In this document: positions 31,787 through 38,781 of the stretch, piece by piece
Numbering within the stretch: the first letter of the stretch is position 1
How the letters are laid out: each line of letters starts with the position of its first letter
Assembly (NCBI GenBank): GCA_041753575.1
Contig: JBGSUA010000034.1
Span: 1 to 40,101, forward strand
DNA length: 40,101 bases
DNA from: CG2-30-51-40 sp041753575
GTDB lineage: Bacteria; Desulfobacterota; DSM-4660; Desulfatiglandales; Desulfatiglandaceae
Direction: 5' to 3'
Made by a program: the position numbers and the translations under genes
The notes under the pieces: generated by a model
Told to the model about the DNA's origin: nothing
Databases searched by the model: none
What the model saw: only the letters and a program-made list of their open reading frames with translations

Positions 31787-33898
31787 ATGATTGTAAAGCG
31801 TATCCTTCTGATCGCGCCGCTTATACTGATAGCCTTTCTCTTGCAGTCATACCTCTGGGTCCCCACATACGAGGAGCAGACCAGGGGCAACCCTGTCCGG
31901 CTGACTGACTATATCACCGCATCCATCGGAGACGCCAGCATGTTGAACCCCGCGCTCTCCGCCGACTCGGCAAGCAGCCAGATAGAATCCATGGTATTTG
32001 AAGGCCTGATTGACAGAGACGAGCATCTCAGCTTCAGGGGCAGGGTTGCAAAGTCCTGGCAAATCCATGAAGAGGCCTATTTCTGCATAAATGAAGATGC
32101 CGATGTCCCGGGGACTGGAAGGATCGGGCCTCGGGCTCTTGTCATGTTGCTTGAAATGGCCTTAAAAGCCGAGCATCCTGCCGGCCCCGGACTCAAGGCG
32201 ACTCTTGAGGCAGTTGAGAGTATAGCTTTGCTTGAACCCTCAAGTCTTGAATTCAATCCGGATATTGAAGGGCCGACGAAAGTCAGGGTAAATCTGCCGC
32301 ACAGGATAAAGCTTGTTCTCTCAAGGGTTGATCAGGATCTTTTCAAAAACCTTGAGGAACTTCTCGGGACTGAATACTTCAAAGAAACGCGCTCTGAGGG
32401 ATTTGTTTCAACAGAGCCGGCTGTTTCCCCTGAAAGGCATAAAGCCATTGCCCGAACCTATGCGCCTGTTTATGAACACAATCCTGTCATCACATTTCAC
32501 CTTAGAGAGGGCGTGAGGTTCCATGACGGCCGTCCATTGACCGCCAAGGATGTCAGGTTTACCTACGAGGCCATCATGAATCCAAAGAGCCTCTCCCCCA
32601 GGGTTCCCGACTATGAGCCGGTTAAGGCCGTTGAGGCAGTTGATCCCTTGACGGTTCGGGTGGTCTATAAAAGGCTTTATTCCCCGGCGCTCGGTACCTG
32701 GGCCATGGGCATACTCCCCGAACATCTCTTAAACGATAAGGCTATGGAAAAGGAGGCGTCAAGGCGGGGACGTGATCCGGCCAAATTCGGACTTCGACAA
32801 AGCGAGTTTAACAGAAGGCCGGTGGGCTCAGGGCCTTTTGTCTTCCAGGAGTGGAGATCGGATCAGTTTATAACCCTCAAGGCTTTCGAAGATTACTGGG
32901 AAGGCCCCGCGAACTACAAAAGATACCTCTTCAGGATAATCCCGGACATCCTTACCCAGGAGATGGAGTTTTACGCCGGCACGGTTGACAGCTACGGTGT
33001 CCAGCCTCACCAGGTTGAACGGCTTGGAGGCGATAAGCGCTATCAATCTTTTTCCGGGACGGCCTTCGGCTATACATATATCGGATACAACATGCGACGG
33101 AGCCCCTTTGACGATGTCAGGGTAAGGAGGGCTCTGGGCATGGCGATAGATGTTGAAAAGGTCATAGAATTCATACTCTACGGCCAGGGGGAGAATATAA
33201 CCGGCCCCTTTGTAAAACAGACGGATTACTATAATCAGTCTATCAAACCGTTGACCTATGATCCGGAAGGAGCCCTCAGACTTCTTTCAGAGGCAGGCTG
33301 GCACAGGGGCAAGGAAGGCTGGCTTGAAAAGGACGGAAAAAGGCTTGAGTTCACGCTTATCACCAACAGCGGCAATGACCTCAGGAAGGCCGTCCTCGCG
33401 GTTGCCCAGGACGCCTGGAAGAGGATAGGCGTTGACGTGCGAACCGACATTGTTGAATGGTCTGTATTCATCCAGGAACGCATCAATAAACTCGACTTTG
33501 ACGCGGTGATTCTGGGCTGGCAGATGGGGATAGAGCCTGATCTCTATCAGATATGGCATTCAAGTCAGGTGGACGCTAACAGACTTAATTTCGTGGGATT
33601 CAAAAACGCCGAGGCAGATGATCTGATTGTCAGGATAAGGCAGGAATACGATCATGCAAAACAGGTTGAATACTGCCACAGGCTCCACGAGATCATTGCC
33701 GAGGAGCAGCCTTACACCTTTCTATACGTGAGCAGATGGACCGCGGTTTTAGACAGGCGTATCGTGATAAAGGAAAGCGAGCCAAGGGGAAAGACTGTTT
33801 ACAAGAAGATAAAACCAACCAATACCGGAAACTATACCTTCCACTTCAACAGGTGGATCAAGCTCAAAGATGCCCCTGTCCTGATGGATGAGGGCTAG
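31787..33898 (+). CDS. Peptide-type ABC transporter substrate-binding protein (family 5), enlarged
   Basis: The 703-residue product is a family 5 solute-binding protein: TFHLREGVRFHDGRPLTAKDVRFTYEAI (about 236-263), VGSGPFVFQEW, YIGYNMRRSPFDDVRVRRALGMAID, and the C-terminal lobe ending in FLYVSRWTAV. The N-terminal hydrophobic segment (5-24) has no lipobox and no clear cleavage site, so it may stay as an anchor. Between the opening lobe (ends near SWQI, residue 93) and TFHLR there are about 135 extra residues (about 97-232) absent from DppA/OppA. ATG 31787 is preceded by an AAGGGG. It heads a five-gene transporter operon; substrates are probably oligopeptides or related compounds. Confidence 0.88.
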   Translation: MIVKRILLIAPLILIAFLLQSYLWVPTYEEQTRGNPVRLTDYITASIGDASMLNPALSADSASSQIESMVFEGLIDRDEHLSFRGRVAKSWQIHEEAYFCINEDADVPGTGRIGPRALVMLLEMALKAEHPAGPGLKATLEAVESIALLEPSSLEFNPDIEGPTKVRVNLPHRIKLVLSRVDQDLFKNLEELLGTEYFKETRSEGFVSTEPAVSPERHKAIARTYAPVYEHNPVITFHLREGVRFHDGRPLTAKDVRFTYEAIMNPKSLSPRVPDYEPVKAVEAVDPLTVRVVYKRLYSPALGTWAMGILPEHLLNDKAMEKEASRRGRDPAKFGLRQSEFNRRPVGSGPFVFQEWRSDQFITLKAFEDYWEGPANYKRYLFRIIPDILTQEMEFYAGTVDSYGVQPHQVERLGGDKRYQSFSGTAFGYTYIGYNMRRSPFDDVRVRRALGMAIDVEKVIEFILYGQGENITGPFVKQTDYYNQSIKPLTYDPEGALRLLSEAGWHRGKEGWLEKDGKRLEFTLITNSGNDLRKAVLAVAQDAWKRIGVDVRTDIVEWSVFIQERINKLDFDAVILGWQMGIEPDLYQIWHSSQVDANRLNFVGFKNAEADDLIVRIRQEYDHAKQVEYCHRLHEIIAEEQPYTFLYVSRWTAVLDRRIVIKESEPRGKTVYKKIKPTNTGNYTFHFNRWIKLKDAPVLMDEG

Positions 33899-33913
33899 AG
33901 AGGTGCTTAGATA

Positions 33914-34876
33914 ATGATTTCTTTCCTGGCAAGGAGCGTTGTGCAGAAGCTTGTTACGCTCTTTTTCGTCTCGGTCGTATCCTTTATGATCATCCATCTC
34001 GCGCCCGGGAAACCCAGCCAGATTGATCCGATGAACCCCAAGTTCACCCCTGAGCTGGTGGAGAGATTCAAAAAGGAGTTCCACCTCGATAAACCCCTCC
34101 ATGTGCAGTATGCCCTCTTCTACAAGGATCTTTTGGTCGGAAGAACGGTTTCCTGGAAAGATAATCAACCGGTACTGGCGAAGATTTGGGAGAGATTCTC
34201 AAACAGTCTTCCGCTTTTCATTGTTGGGACCATCATCACATGGACACTTTCCTTCCCTCTGGGGATAAGCTCCGCCCTTAAGAGGGGAGGAGTCTATGAC
34301 AGAGGGGTTACGTTTTTCTCCTACCTCCTCATATCCATCCCGGGTTTCTTCTTTGCCTATATGCTTATCATACTTGTGGTGTCCTGGTTCCATGTGCCTG
34401 TAATTGGGATGGAGACATTCGGCCTGTCTTCCGATTCCCCTGCGCTCAGCGCGTTTATGGATCGCCTGTGGCATCTTCTTCTGCCTTCGGTTCTGGGCGC
34501 GAGCGGGGGCATTGCCGTGCTTTCGCGATATGTGCGCAGTCAGATGCTGGAGGTGCAGGACCAGGACTACGTGCGAACAGCCAGGGCAAAGGGGCTAACC
34601 TCGGATCAGGTTTACTATAAACACGCCTTGAGAAACGCTCTCCTTCCCTTTGTGACCATGTTTGGATTGATCCTCCCCGGCCTCATCGGAGGATCTGTTA
34701 TAATCGAGTCAATCTTCTCCTGGCCCGGCATGGGCCGTATGGCCTATGAGGCGATCCTTGCAAGGGATTACCCCGTGATACTGACGGTCAATTTCATCTC
34801 CGCCGTGCTGGTGCTTTTGGGCACCTTTATCTCAGACATCCTCTATATGGTGGTTGATCCGAGGATAAGGCTTTGA
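33914..34876 (+). CDS. Peptide-type ABC transporter permease (DppB/OppB-like)
   Basis: The 320-residue inner-membrane permease has the family N-terminus (FLARSVVQKLVTLFFVSVVSFMIIHLAPG), the periplasmic segment with DKPLHVQYALFYKDLLVG, then about five more helices and the EAA loop that docks on the ATPases (YVRTARAKGLTSDQVYYKHALRNALLPFV). The C-terminus LVLLGTFISDILYMVVDPRIRL is typical. GAGAGG lies upstream of ATG 33914. The stop shares four bases with the next permease start. Confidence 0.93.
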   Translation: MISFLARSVVQKLVTLFFVSVVSFMIIHLAPGKPSQIDPMNPKFTPELVERFKKEFHLDKPLHVQYALFYKDLLVGRTVSWKDNQPVLAKIWERFSNSLPLFIVGTIITWTLSFPLGISSALKRGGVYDRGVTFFSYLLISIPGFFFAYMLIILVVSWFHVPVIGMETFGLSSDSPALSAFMDRLWHLLLPSVLGASGGIAVLSRYVRSQMLEVQDQDYVRTARAKGLTSDQVYYKHALRNALLPFVTMFGLILPGLIGGSVIIESIFSWPGMGRMAYEAILARDYPVILTVNFISAVLVLLGTFISDILYMVVDPRIRL

Positions 34877-36033
34877 AAAAAGAGCTAAATAATCAGATAC
34901 CGGGCGCCAGCGAGGGGCTCGACAGCATCTCTCCCAAAAGGAGACGATCATCCTGGATTCTCTTTAAGAAGAATAAGATTGCCCTGATCGGCTTTGTTAT
35001 CTTCCTGGTCTTTTTTGTTGTTGCCGTTCTTGGTCTTTTTTTGACAGCGGGACGTGAGCCCATACTTGATCCTTCAGTCGTGAGGCTCCAGGAAAAACTC
35101 AAGCCCCCCCTTTCATCGCCCAATCTGGAGGCCCTTGCTCACAGGGAGATCCCTCCCATGAGGATATATCTTTTCGGCACGGATGATCTGGGTCGTGACG
35201 TGTTCGCAAGGATGCTCCAGGGGGCATGGGTTTCTCTGACTGTGGGTTTCGTCGCTGTGGGGATAGCGGTTCTTGTGGGTATCATTTTGGGCGGTTTGGC
35301 GGGTTATTTTGGGTCCTATCGCCTGTCGGCGGGTTACATATTGATGTCTTGCCTCATTGCGGGCGGGGCAGTGATCGCATACTGGCATCCGGTATGGGGT
35401 GCCATTGCCGCCGCCTTGGCTCTGATTGTCTTGGCGGTATCTATTCAAAGAAAAAGAGGTGGGGGCGACAAGGCCTTCTGGGTGAGGGTCTTTGAGATAA
35501 AGACTTTTTCAATAGATACCCTCATCATGCGGCTTGTGGATATCATGCTGTGTTTTCCCAGCTTTTTTCTCATCCTGACGGTTGTGGCTCTTCTTCCTGC
35601 CAGCATATATAACATCATGGCAGTCATAGGCCTTACAAGCTGGATGGGTACGACACGGTTTGTGAGGGCCGAGTTTCTTTCCCTGAGGGAACAGGATTTT
35701 GTGACCGCTGCCAGGGCCCTCGGATTGAGCTTCGCCAGGATCATATTCAGACACATGATGCCGAATGCCCTTGCCCCGGTACTGGTTTCAACCACAATAG
35801 GCATCGCTTCGGCCATATTGACCGAGGCGGGCTTGAGCTTCCTGGGCTTCGGCGTTCCGCCGCCTTACGCCACATGGGGTAACATACTTTCAGACGGGAA
35901 AAGATTTATCTTTGACGCTCCATGGCTCACCTTTATCCCTGGTATTGCGATTCTCATCGTGGTTCTGTCCTTCAACCTATTCGGCGAGGGCATCAAGGAC
36001 GCTTTGAATCCGCGACTGAAGGAAAGGGGCTGA
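34873..36033 (+). CDS. Peptide-type ABC transporter permease (DppC/OppC-like) with extra membrane segment
   Basis: The partner permease has the DppC signatures GTDDLGRDVFARMLQGAWVS (102-121), EAA loop AARALGLSFARIIFRHMMPNALAP (279-302) and SFLGFGVPPPYATWGNIL. At 386 residues it is much longer than usual (about 290-300). Most of the excess is an insertion at about 148-213, between GGLAGYFG and the IDTLIMRLVDIMLCFPSFF helix; it contains two hydrophobic stretches (about 153-169 and 172-191) that could make an extra helical hairpin. The TTG start at 34873 overlaps the previous stop (TTGA). Confidence 0.9.
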   Translation: MKKELNNQIPGASEGLDSISPKRRRSSWILFKKNKIALIGFVIFLVFFVVAVLGLFLTAGREPILDPSVVRLQEKLKPPLSSPNLEALAHREIPPMRIYLFGTDDLGRDVFARMLQGAWVSLTVGFVAVGIAVLVGIILGGLAGYFGSYRLSAGYILMSCLIAGGAVIAYWHPVWGAIAAALALIVLAVSIQRKRGGGDKAFWVRVFEIKTFSIDTLIMRLVDIMLCFPSFFLILTVVALLPASIYNIMAVIGLTSWMGTTRFVRAEFLSLREQDFVTAARALGLSFARIIFRHMMPNALAPVLVSTTIGIASAILTEAGLSFLGFGVPPPYATWGNILSDGKRFIFDAPWLTFIPGIAILIVVLSFNLFGEGIKDALNPRLKERG

Positions 36034-36040
36034 AAAGGCC

Positions 36041-37033
36041 ATGGATGAGACCAGCGCCTTGTTGAATGTGGAAGGGCTTACCGTCTGGTTCCAGGCGGAT
36101 GGAGAGAGGTCCTGGGCGGTAAACGGGGCGTCTTTTTCCGTGGGCCGTGGCGAAACTGTCTGCATTGTGGGCGAATCAGGGTGTGGAAAGACCGTGTCGG
36201 CCCTCTCCATAATGGGTCTTGTGAAGAGCCCTCCGGGCAGGATTGCCGCGGGAAAGATAATGTTTGAGGGTAAAAACCTTCTTTCCCTGACGGATGAAGA
36301 GATGCAACAGATAAGGGGCAGGCGTATAGCTATGGTCTTTCAGGAGCCGCTCACATCTCTTAACCCCGTATTTACCATCGGCGACCAGATCGCGGAGGCC
36401 ATTACGGTGCATGAAAAACTGACTCCGGGGGCCTTGCGCAAGAAGGTTCTGGAACTCCTCTGGGCGGTCGGGATTCCTTCTCCTGATGAGCGCCTCGGAA
36501 GCTACCCTCATCAACTGAGCGGAGGGCAGAGGCAGAGGGTCATGGTCGCAATGGCCCTTGCGTGTGAACCGGATCTCATAATCGCCGACGAGCCCACGAC
36601 GGCCCTGGATGTGACCATCCAGGCCCAGATCCTGAATCTTCTTAAATCAATCAAGGAAAACAGGAAATTATCCCTTCTCTATATAACCCATGACCTTGGT
36701 GTCGTAGCATCCATAGCCGACAGGATCTACGTGATGTATGCCGGCTGTGTGGTGGAACAGGGAGATGTTGGAGATGTATTCCTGGAGCCTCGCCATCCTT
36801 ACACAAGAGGCCTCCTTGCCTCCCTTCCCGACAGGGCCAGGAGGGGTAAGCCTCTCGTTGGAATCCCCGGTTATGTGCCGGGGCGTTTTGGAAGGCCGTC
36901 TGGCTGCCCCTTTGAACCGAGATGCTCGGAGGCCGAAAAGGAATGTCATATTGAATTTCCTCAGTTTTTAGACTGGGGGAAGGGGCACGTGGCCCGCTGC
37001 CCGGTTGTCTATTCCAGGGAGAAAGGAAGATGA
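36041..37033 (+). CDS. Peptide-type ABC transporter ATP-binding protein (DppD/OppD-like)
   Basis: One of the two ATPases driving the transporter. Walker A is GESGCGKT, Q-loop VFQEPLTSLNPV, signature LSGGQRQRV, Walker B LIIADEPTTALDV and the switch His in ITHDLGVVA. The C-terminal OppD/F extension has the four cysteines (CPFEPRC, then EKECHI and ARCP) that in some homologues bind a 4Fe-4S cluster. 330 residues. Its stop overlaps the start of the second ATPase gene (ATGA). Confidence 0.95.
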   Translation: MDETSALLNVEGLTVWFQADGERSWAVNGASFSVGRGETVCIVGESGCGKTVSALSIMGLVKSPPGRIAAGKIMFEGKNLLSLTDEEMQQIRGRRIAMVFQEPLTSLNPVFTIGDQIAEAITVHEKLTPGALRKKVLELLWAVGIPSPDERLGSYPHQLSGGQRQRVMVAMALACEPDLIIADEPTTALDVTIQAQILNLLKSIKENRKLSLLYITHDLGVVASIADRIYVMYAGCVVEQGDVGDVFLEPRHPYTRGLLASLPDRARRGKPLVGIPGYVPGRFGRPSGCPFEPRCSEAEKECHIEFPQFLDWGKGHVARCPVVYSREKGR

Positions 37034-38007
37034 TGACATCCGAAACGGATCAGGACGTCCTTCTCAGGGTCGAGGCCATAAAGAAATATTTTCCCGTGAG
37101 GGGCGGTTTCTTTCAAAGGATCAAGGGATACATCAAGGCGGTTGACGGAGTTAATCTGGAAATCGTAAAGGGGAAAACCCTCGGGCTGGTGGGTGAGAGC
37201 GGCTGCGGTAAATCCACAGTAGCCAGACTGGTCTTGAAGCTCCTTGAGGCCGATTCAGGCAGGATCATCTACAATCAAAAAGAGATTACAAAACTGACGG
37301 AAAGGGAAATGAGGCCCATAAGGCGGGAGATGCAGATCATCTTTCAGGATCCGGTCGGATCGCTTAATCCGAGGATGACTGTCGGCTCCGCGCTGAAGGA
37401 GGGTCTCATGCTCCTTGGCCTGGAGAAGAAAAATAGAAGCGAGAGGGTCGCGCAGCTCCTTTATCTGGTAGGGCTTCCGGAGGAAGCCTCGCGGATGTAC
37501 CCCCATGAGTTCAGCGGAGGTCAGAGGCAGAGGATAGGCATCGCGAGGGCTCTGAGCGTCGAGCCTTCCCTTCTTGTCTGTGATGAGCCCATCTCGGCTC
37601 TGGATGTCTCAATCCAGGCTCAGATAATCAATCTGCTTAAAGACCTTCAGGAACGACTCTCTCTTTCCTATCTTTTCATCTCCCATGATCTCAATGTGGT
37701 GGGCTACCTGTGCGACAGATGTGCCGTTATGTATCTGGGACAGGTCATGGAATACGGATCAACTGACAACATATTTGAAACACCGATGCACCCTTACACC
37801 AAGGCTTTGCTTGCCTCCGTGCCGGCCAGGGAACCGGGAAAAGGCCTCCCGCCGCCGCTTGAGGGGGATGTCCCGAGTCCTCTGAATCCTCCCCCGGGTT
37901 GCAGGTTCCAAGGCCGGTGCCCTATTGTAGAGGACCGGTGCAGGAGGGAAGAAGTGCATCTTCACGCGCACGATGAAGGTCATCTGGTGAGATGCTGGAA
38001 GGTGTGA
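37030..38007 (+). CDS. Peptide-type ABC transporter ATP-binding protein (DppF/OppF-like)
   Basis: The second ATPase. It has the DppF/OppF opening KKYFPVRGGFFQRIKGYIKAVDGV, Walker A GESGCGKS, Q-loop IFQDPVGSLNPRMTV, signature FSGGQRQRIGIARAL, Walker B LLVCDEPISALDVSIQ, and FISHDLNVV. The C-terminal oligopeptide extension holds a Cys set (CRFQGRCP, then DRCRR and VRCW). 325 residues, last gene of the operon. A T-rich run follows the stop but without a stem, so no terminator is called. Confidence 0.95.
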   Translation: MMTSETDQDVLLRVEAIKKYFPVRGGFFQRIKGYIKAVDGVNLEIVKGKTLGLVGESGCGKSTVARLVLKLLEADSGRIIYNQKEITKLTEREMRPIRREMQIIFQDPVGSLNPRMTVGSALKEGLMLLGLEKKNRSERVAQLLYLVGLPEEASRMYPHEFSGGQRQRIGIARALSVEPSLLVCDEPISALDVSIQAQIINLLKDLQERLSLSYLFISHDLNVVGYLCDRCAVMYLGQVMEYGSTDNIFETPMHPYTKALLASVPAREPGKGLPPPLEGDVPSPLNPPPGCRFQGRCPIVEDRCRREEVHLHAHDEGHLVRCWKV

Positions 38008-38021
38008 TAGAACTTTTTTTC

Positions 38022-38050
38022 TTGACTTTCCAGCAAAGATAGGGCGTAAT
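38022..38050 (+). promoter_or_regulatory. Probable promoter of the tRNA-Gln/tRNA-Glu unit
   Basis: TTGACT (38022-38027), 17-nt spacer, CGTAAT (38045-38050). The expected transcript start is around 38057, a few bases before the tRNA-Gln 5' end. A shifted -10 TAATTA (38047-38052) would give a 19-nt spacer. Confidence 0.6.
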
Positions 38051-38061
38051 TAACAACTCAC

Positions 38062-38135
38062 TGGGGGATCGTTCAGTGGTAGGACGACGGGTTCTGGCCC
38101 CGTTAACGAGGGTTCGAGTCCTTCTCCCCCAGCCA
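38062..38135 (+). tRNA. tRNA-Gln (anticodon CTG)
   Basis: A complete cloverleaf with encoded CCA: acceptor TGGGGGA/TCCCCCA with discriminator G, D stem GTTC/GGAC, anticodon stem ACGGG/CCCGT around TTCTGGC (anticodon CTG, reads CAG), T arm GAGGG-TTCGAGT-CCTTC. The T-G mismatch-type pairs are all allowed wobble pairs. Nine bases separate it from the next tRNA, so both are probably cotranscribed. Confidence 0.95.
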
Positions 38136-38144
38136 CAATTTTCC

Positions 38145-38220
38145 GGTCCCATCGTCTAGCGGTCTAGGATATCGGCCTCTCACGCCGGAGACACGGGTTC
38201 GATTCCCGTTGGGACTACCA
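38145..38220 (+). tRNA. tRNA-Glu (anticodon CTC)
   Basis: Cloverleaf with encoded CCA: acceptor GGTCCCA/TGGGACT, discriminator A, anticodon loop CTCTCAC (anticodon CTC, reads GAG), T arm with GGGTTCGATTCCC. It is the last stable-RNA gene before a non-coding, mobile-element-rich stretch, and tRNA 3' ends of this kind often serve as integration sites. Confidence 0.95.
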
Positions 38221-38719
38221 AAGAGAAATTAAATAGTTAGGTTGACATCAAAGATTTTTTTGCCATTAGTGATTGATTATCCCCCACCGTATCCCCCACC
38301 AGTTAGTCATCGACCAAGCCGGTCGTTCTAAGGACTCCCTTCGTTTCGCCTGGCCTCATCAATGAGGATTGGGTGGAGATGATCACTCCTGTCATCTTTG
38401 GCTCGGGGGTGATCAAAACCGGGTTATCGCCTGGTCAATTTTTACCGTGAAAATACACCCTGTCATCCCGGAATGCCGAAGGTATATCCGGAATCCATCT
38501 CTGCGCTATAAGCAGAAGTTCCCCGGCGCAATATGGGGTAACCAATTGATCATGTGGATGTTTAGGGTCAGTCTAATTTCCTTTTACTGGGAACAGGTCG
38601 AGAAGCTGTAACCCAAATTCATGACTTTTCCCCAGAAGATCGCCTAAATCGGGTCTGCCAAAAAATATGATATGTGTAATTGCAATGGGTTAAGATTACA
38701 TATAGGCTAAAATATCATT
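38221..38719. other. Non-coding, repeat-rich stretch downstream of tRNA-Glu
   Basis: No gene is recognisable. Features seen: two tandem copies of TATCCCCCACC (38278-38288 and 38290-38300, period 12); a possible dispersed-repeat remnant around 38460-38500 (CTGTCATCCCGGAATGCC, then ATCCGGAATCC) with a short CCGGA/TCCGG stem; and an interrupted inverted repeat TGTAAT (38675-38680) / ATTACA (38695-38700). The composition and the position after a tRNA suggest debris of integrated elements. No integrase gene or second tRNA-Glu end was found within the window. Confidence 0.5.
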
Positions 38720-38747
38720 TGTAGTGCCAGAAAGTAATAAATTTGTA

Positions 38748-38775
38748 TTGACAGTGGCTTTTTTTGTGGTAGGAT
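38748..38775 (+). promoter_or_regulatory. Transposase promoter
   Basis: TTGACA (38748-38753), 16-nt spacer, TAGGAT (38770-38775). The predicted start point is at or within a few bases of the transposase ATG (38782), so the message may be nearly leaderless; the AGGA inside the -10 region could otherwise act as a ribosome site if transcription begins upstream. Confidence 0.6.
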
Positions 38776-38781
38776 GGCCCC

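Noticed and set aside
38278..38300. CRISPR array seed
   Set aside because: Only two 11-base copies with a 1-base gap; no spacer-repeat periodicity and no cas genes.
38369..38611. 80-codon plus-strand frame in the non-coding stretch
   Set aside because: No ribosome site; it translates a dispersed palindromic repeat and has no family likeness.
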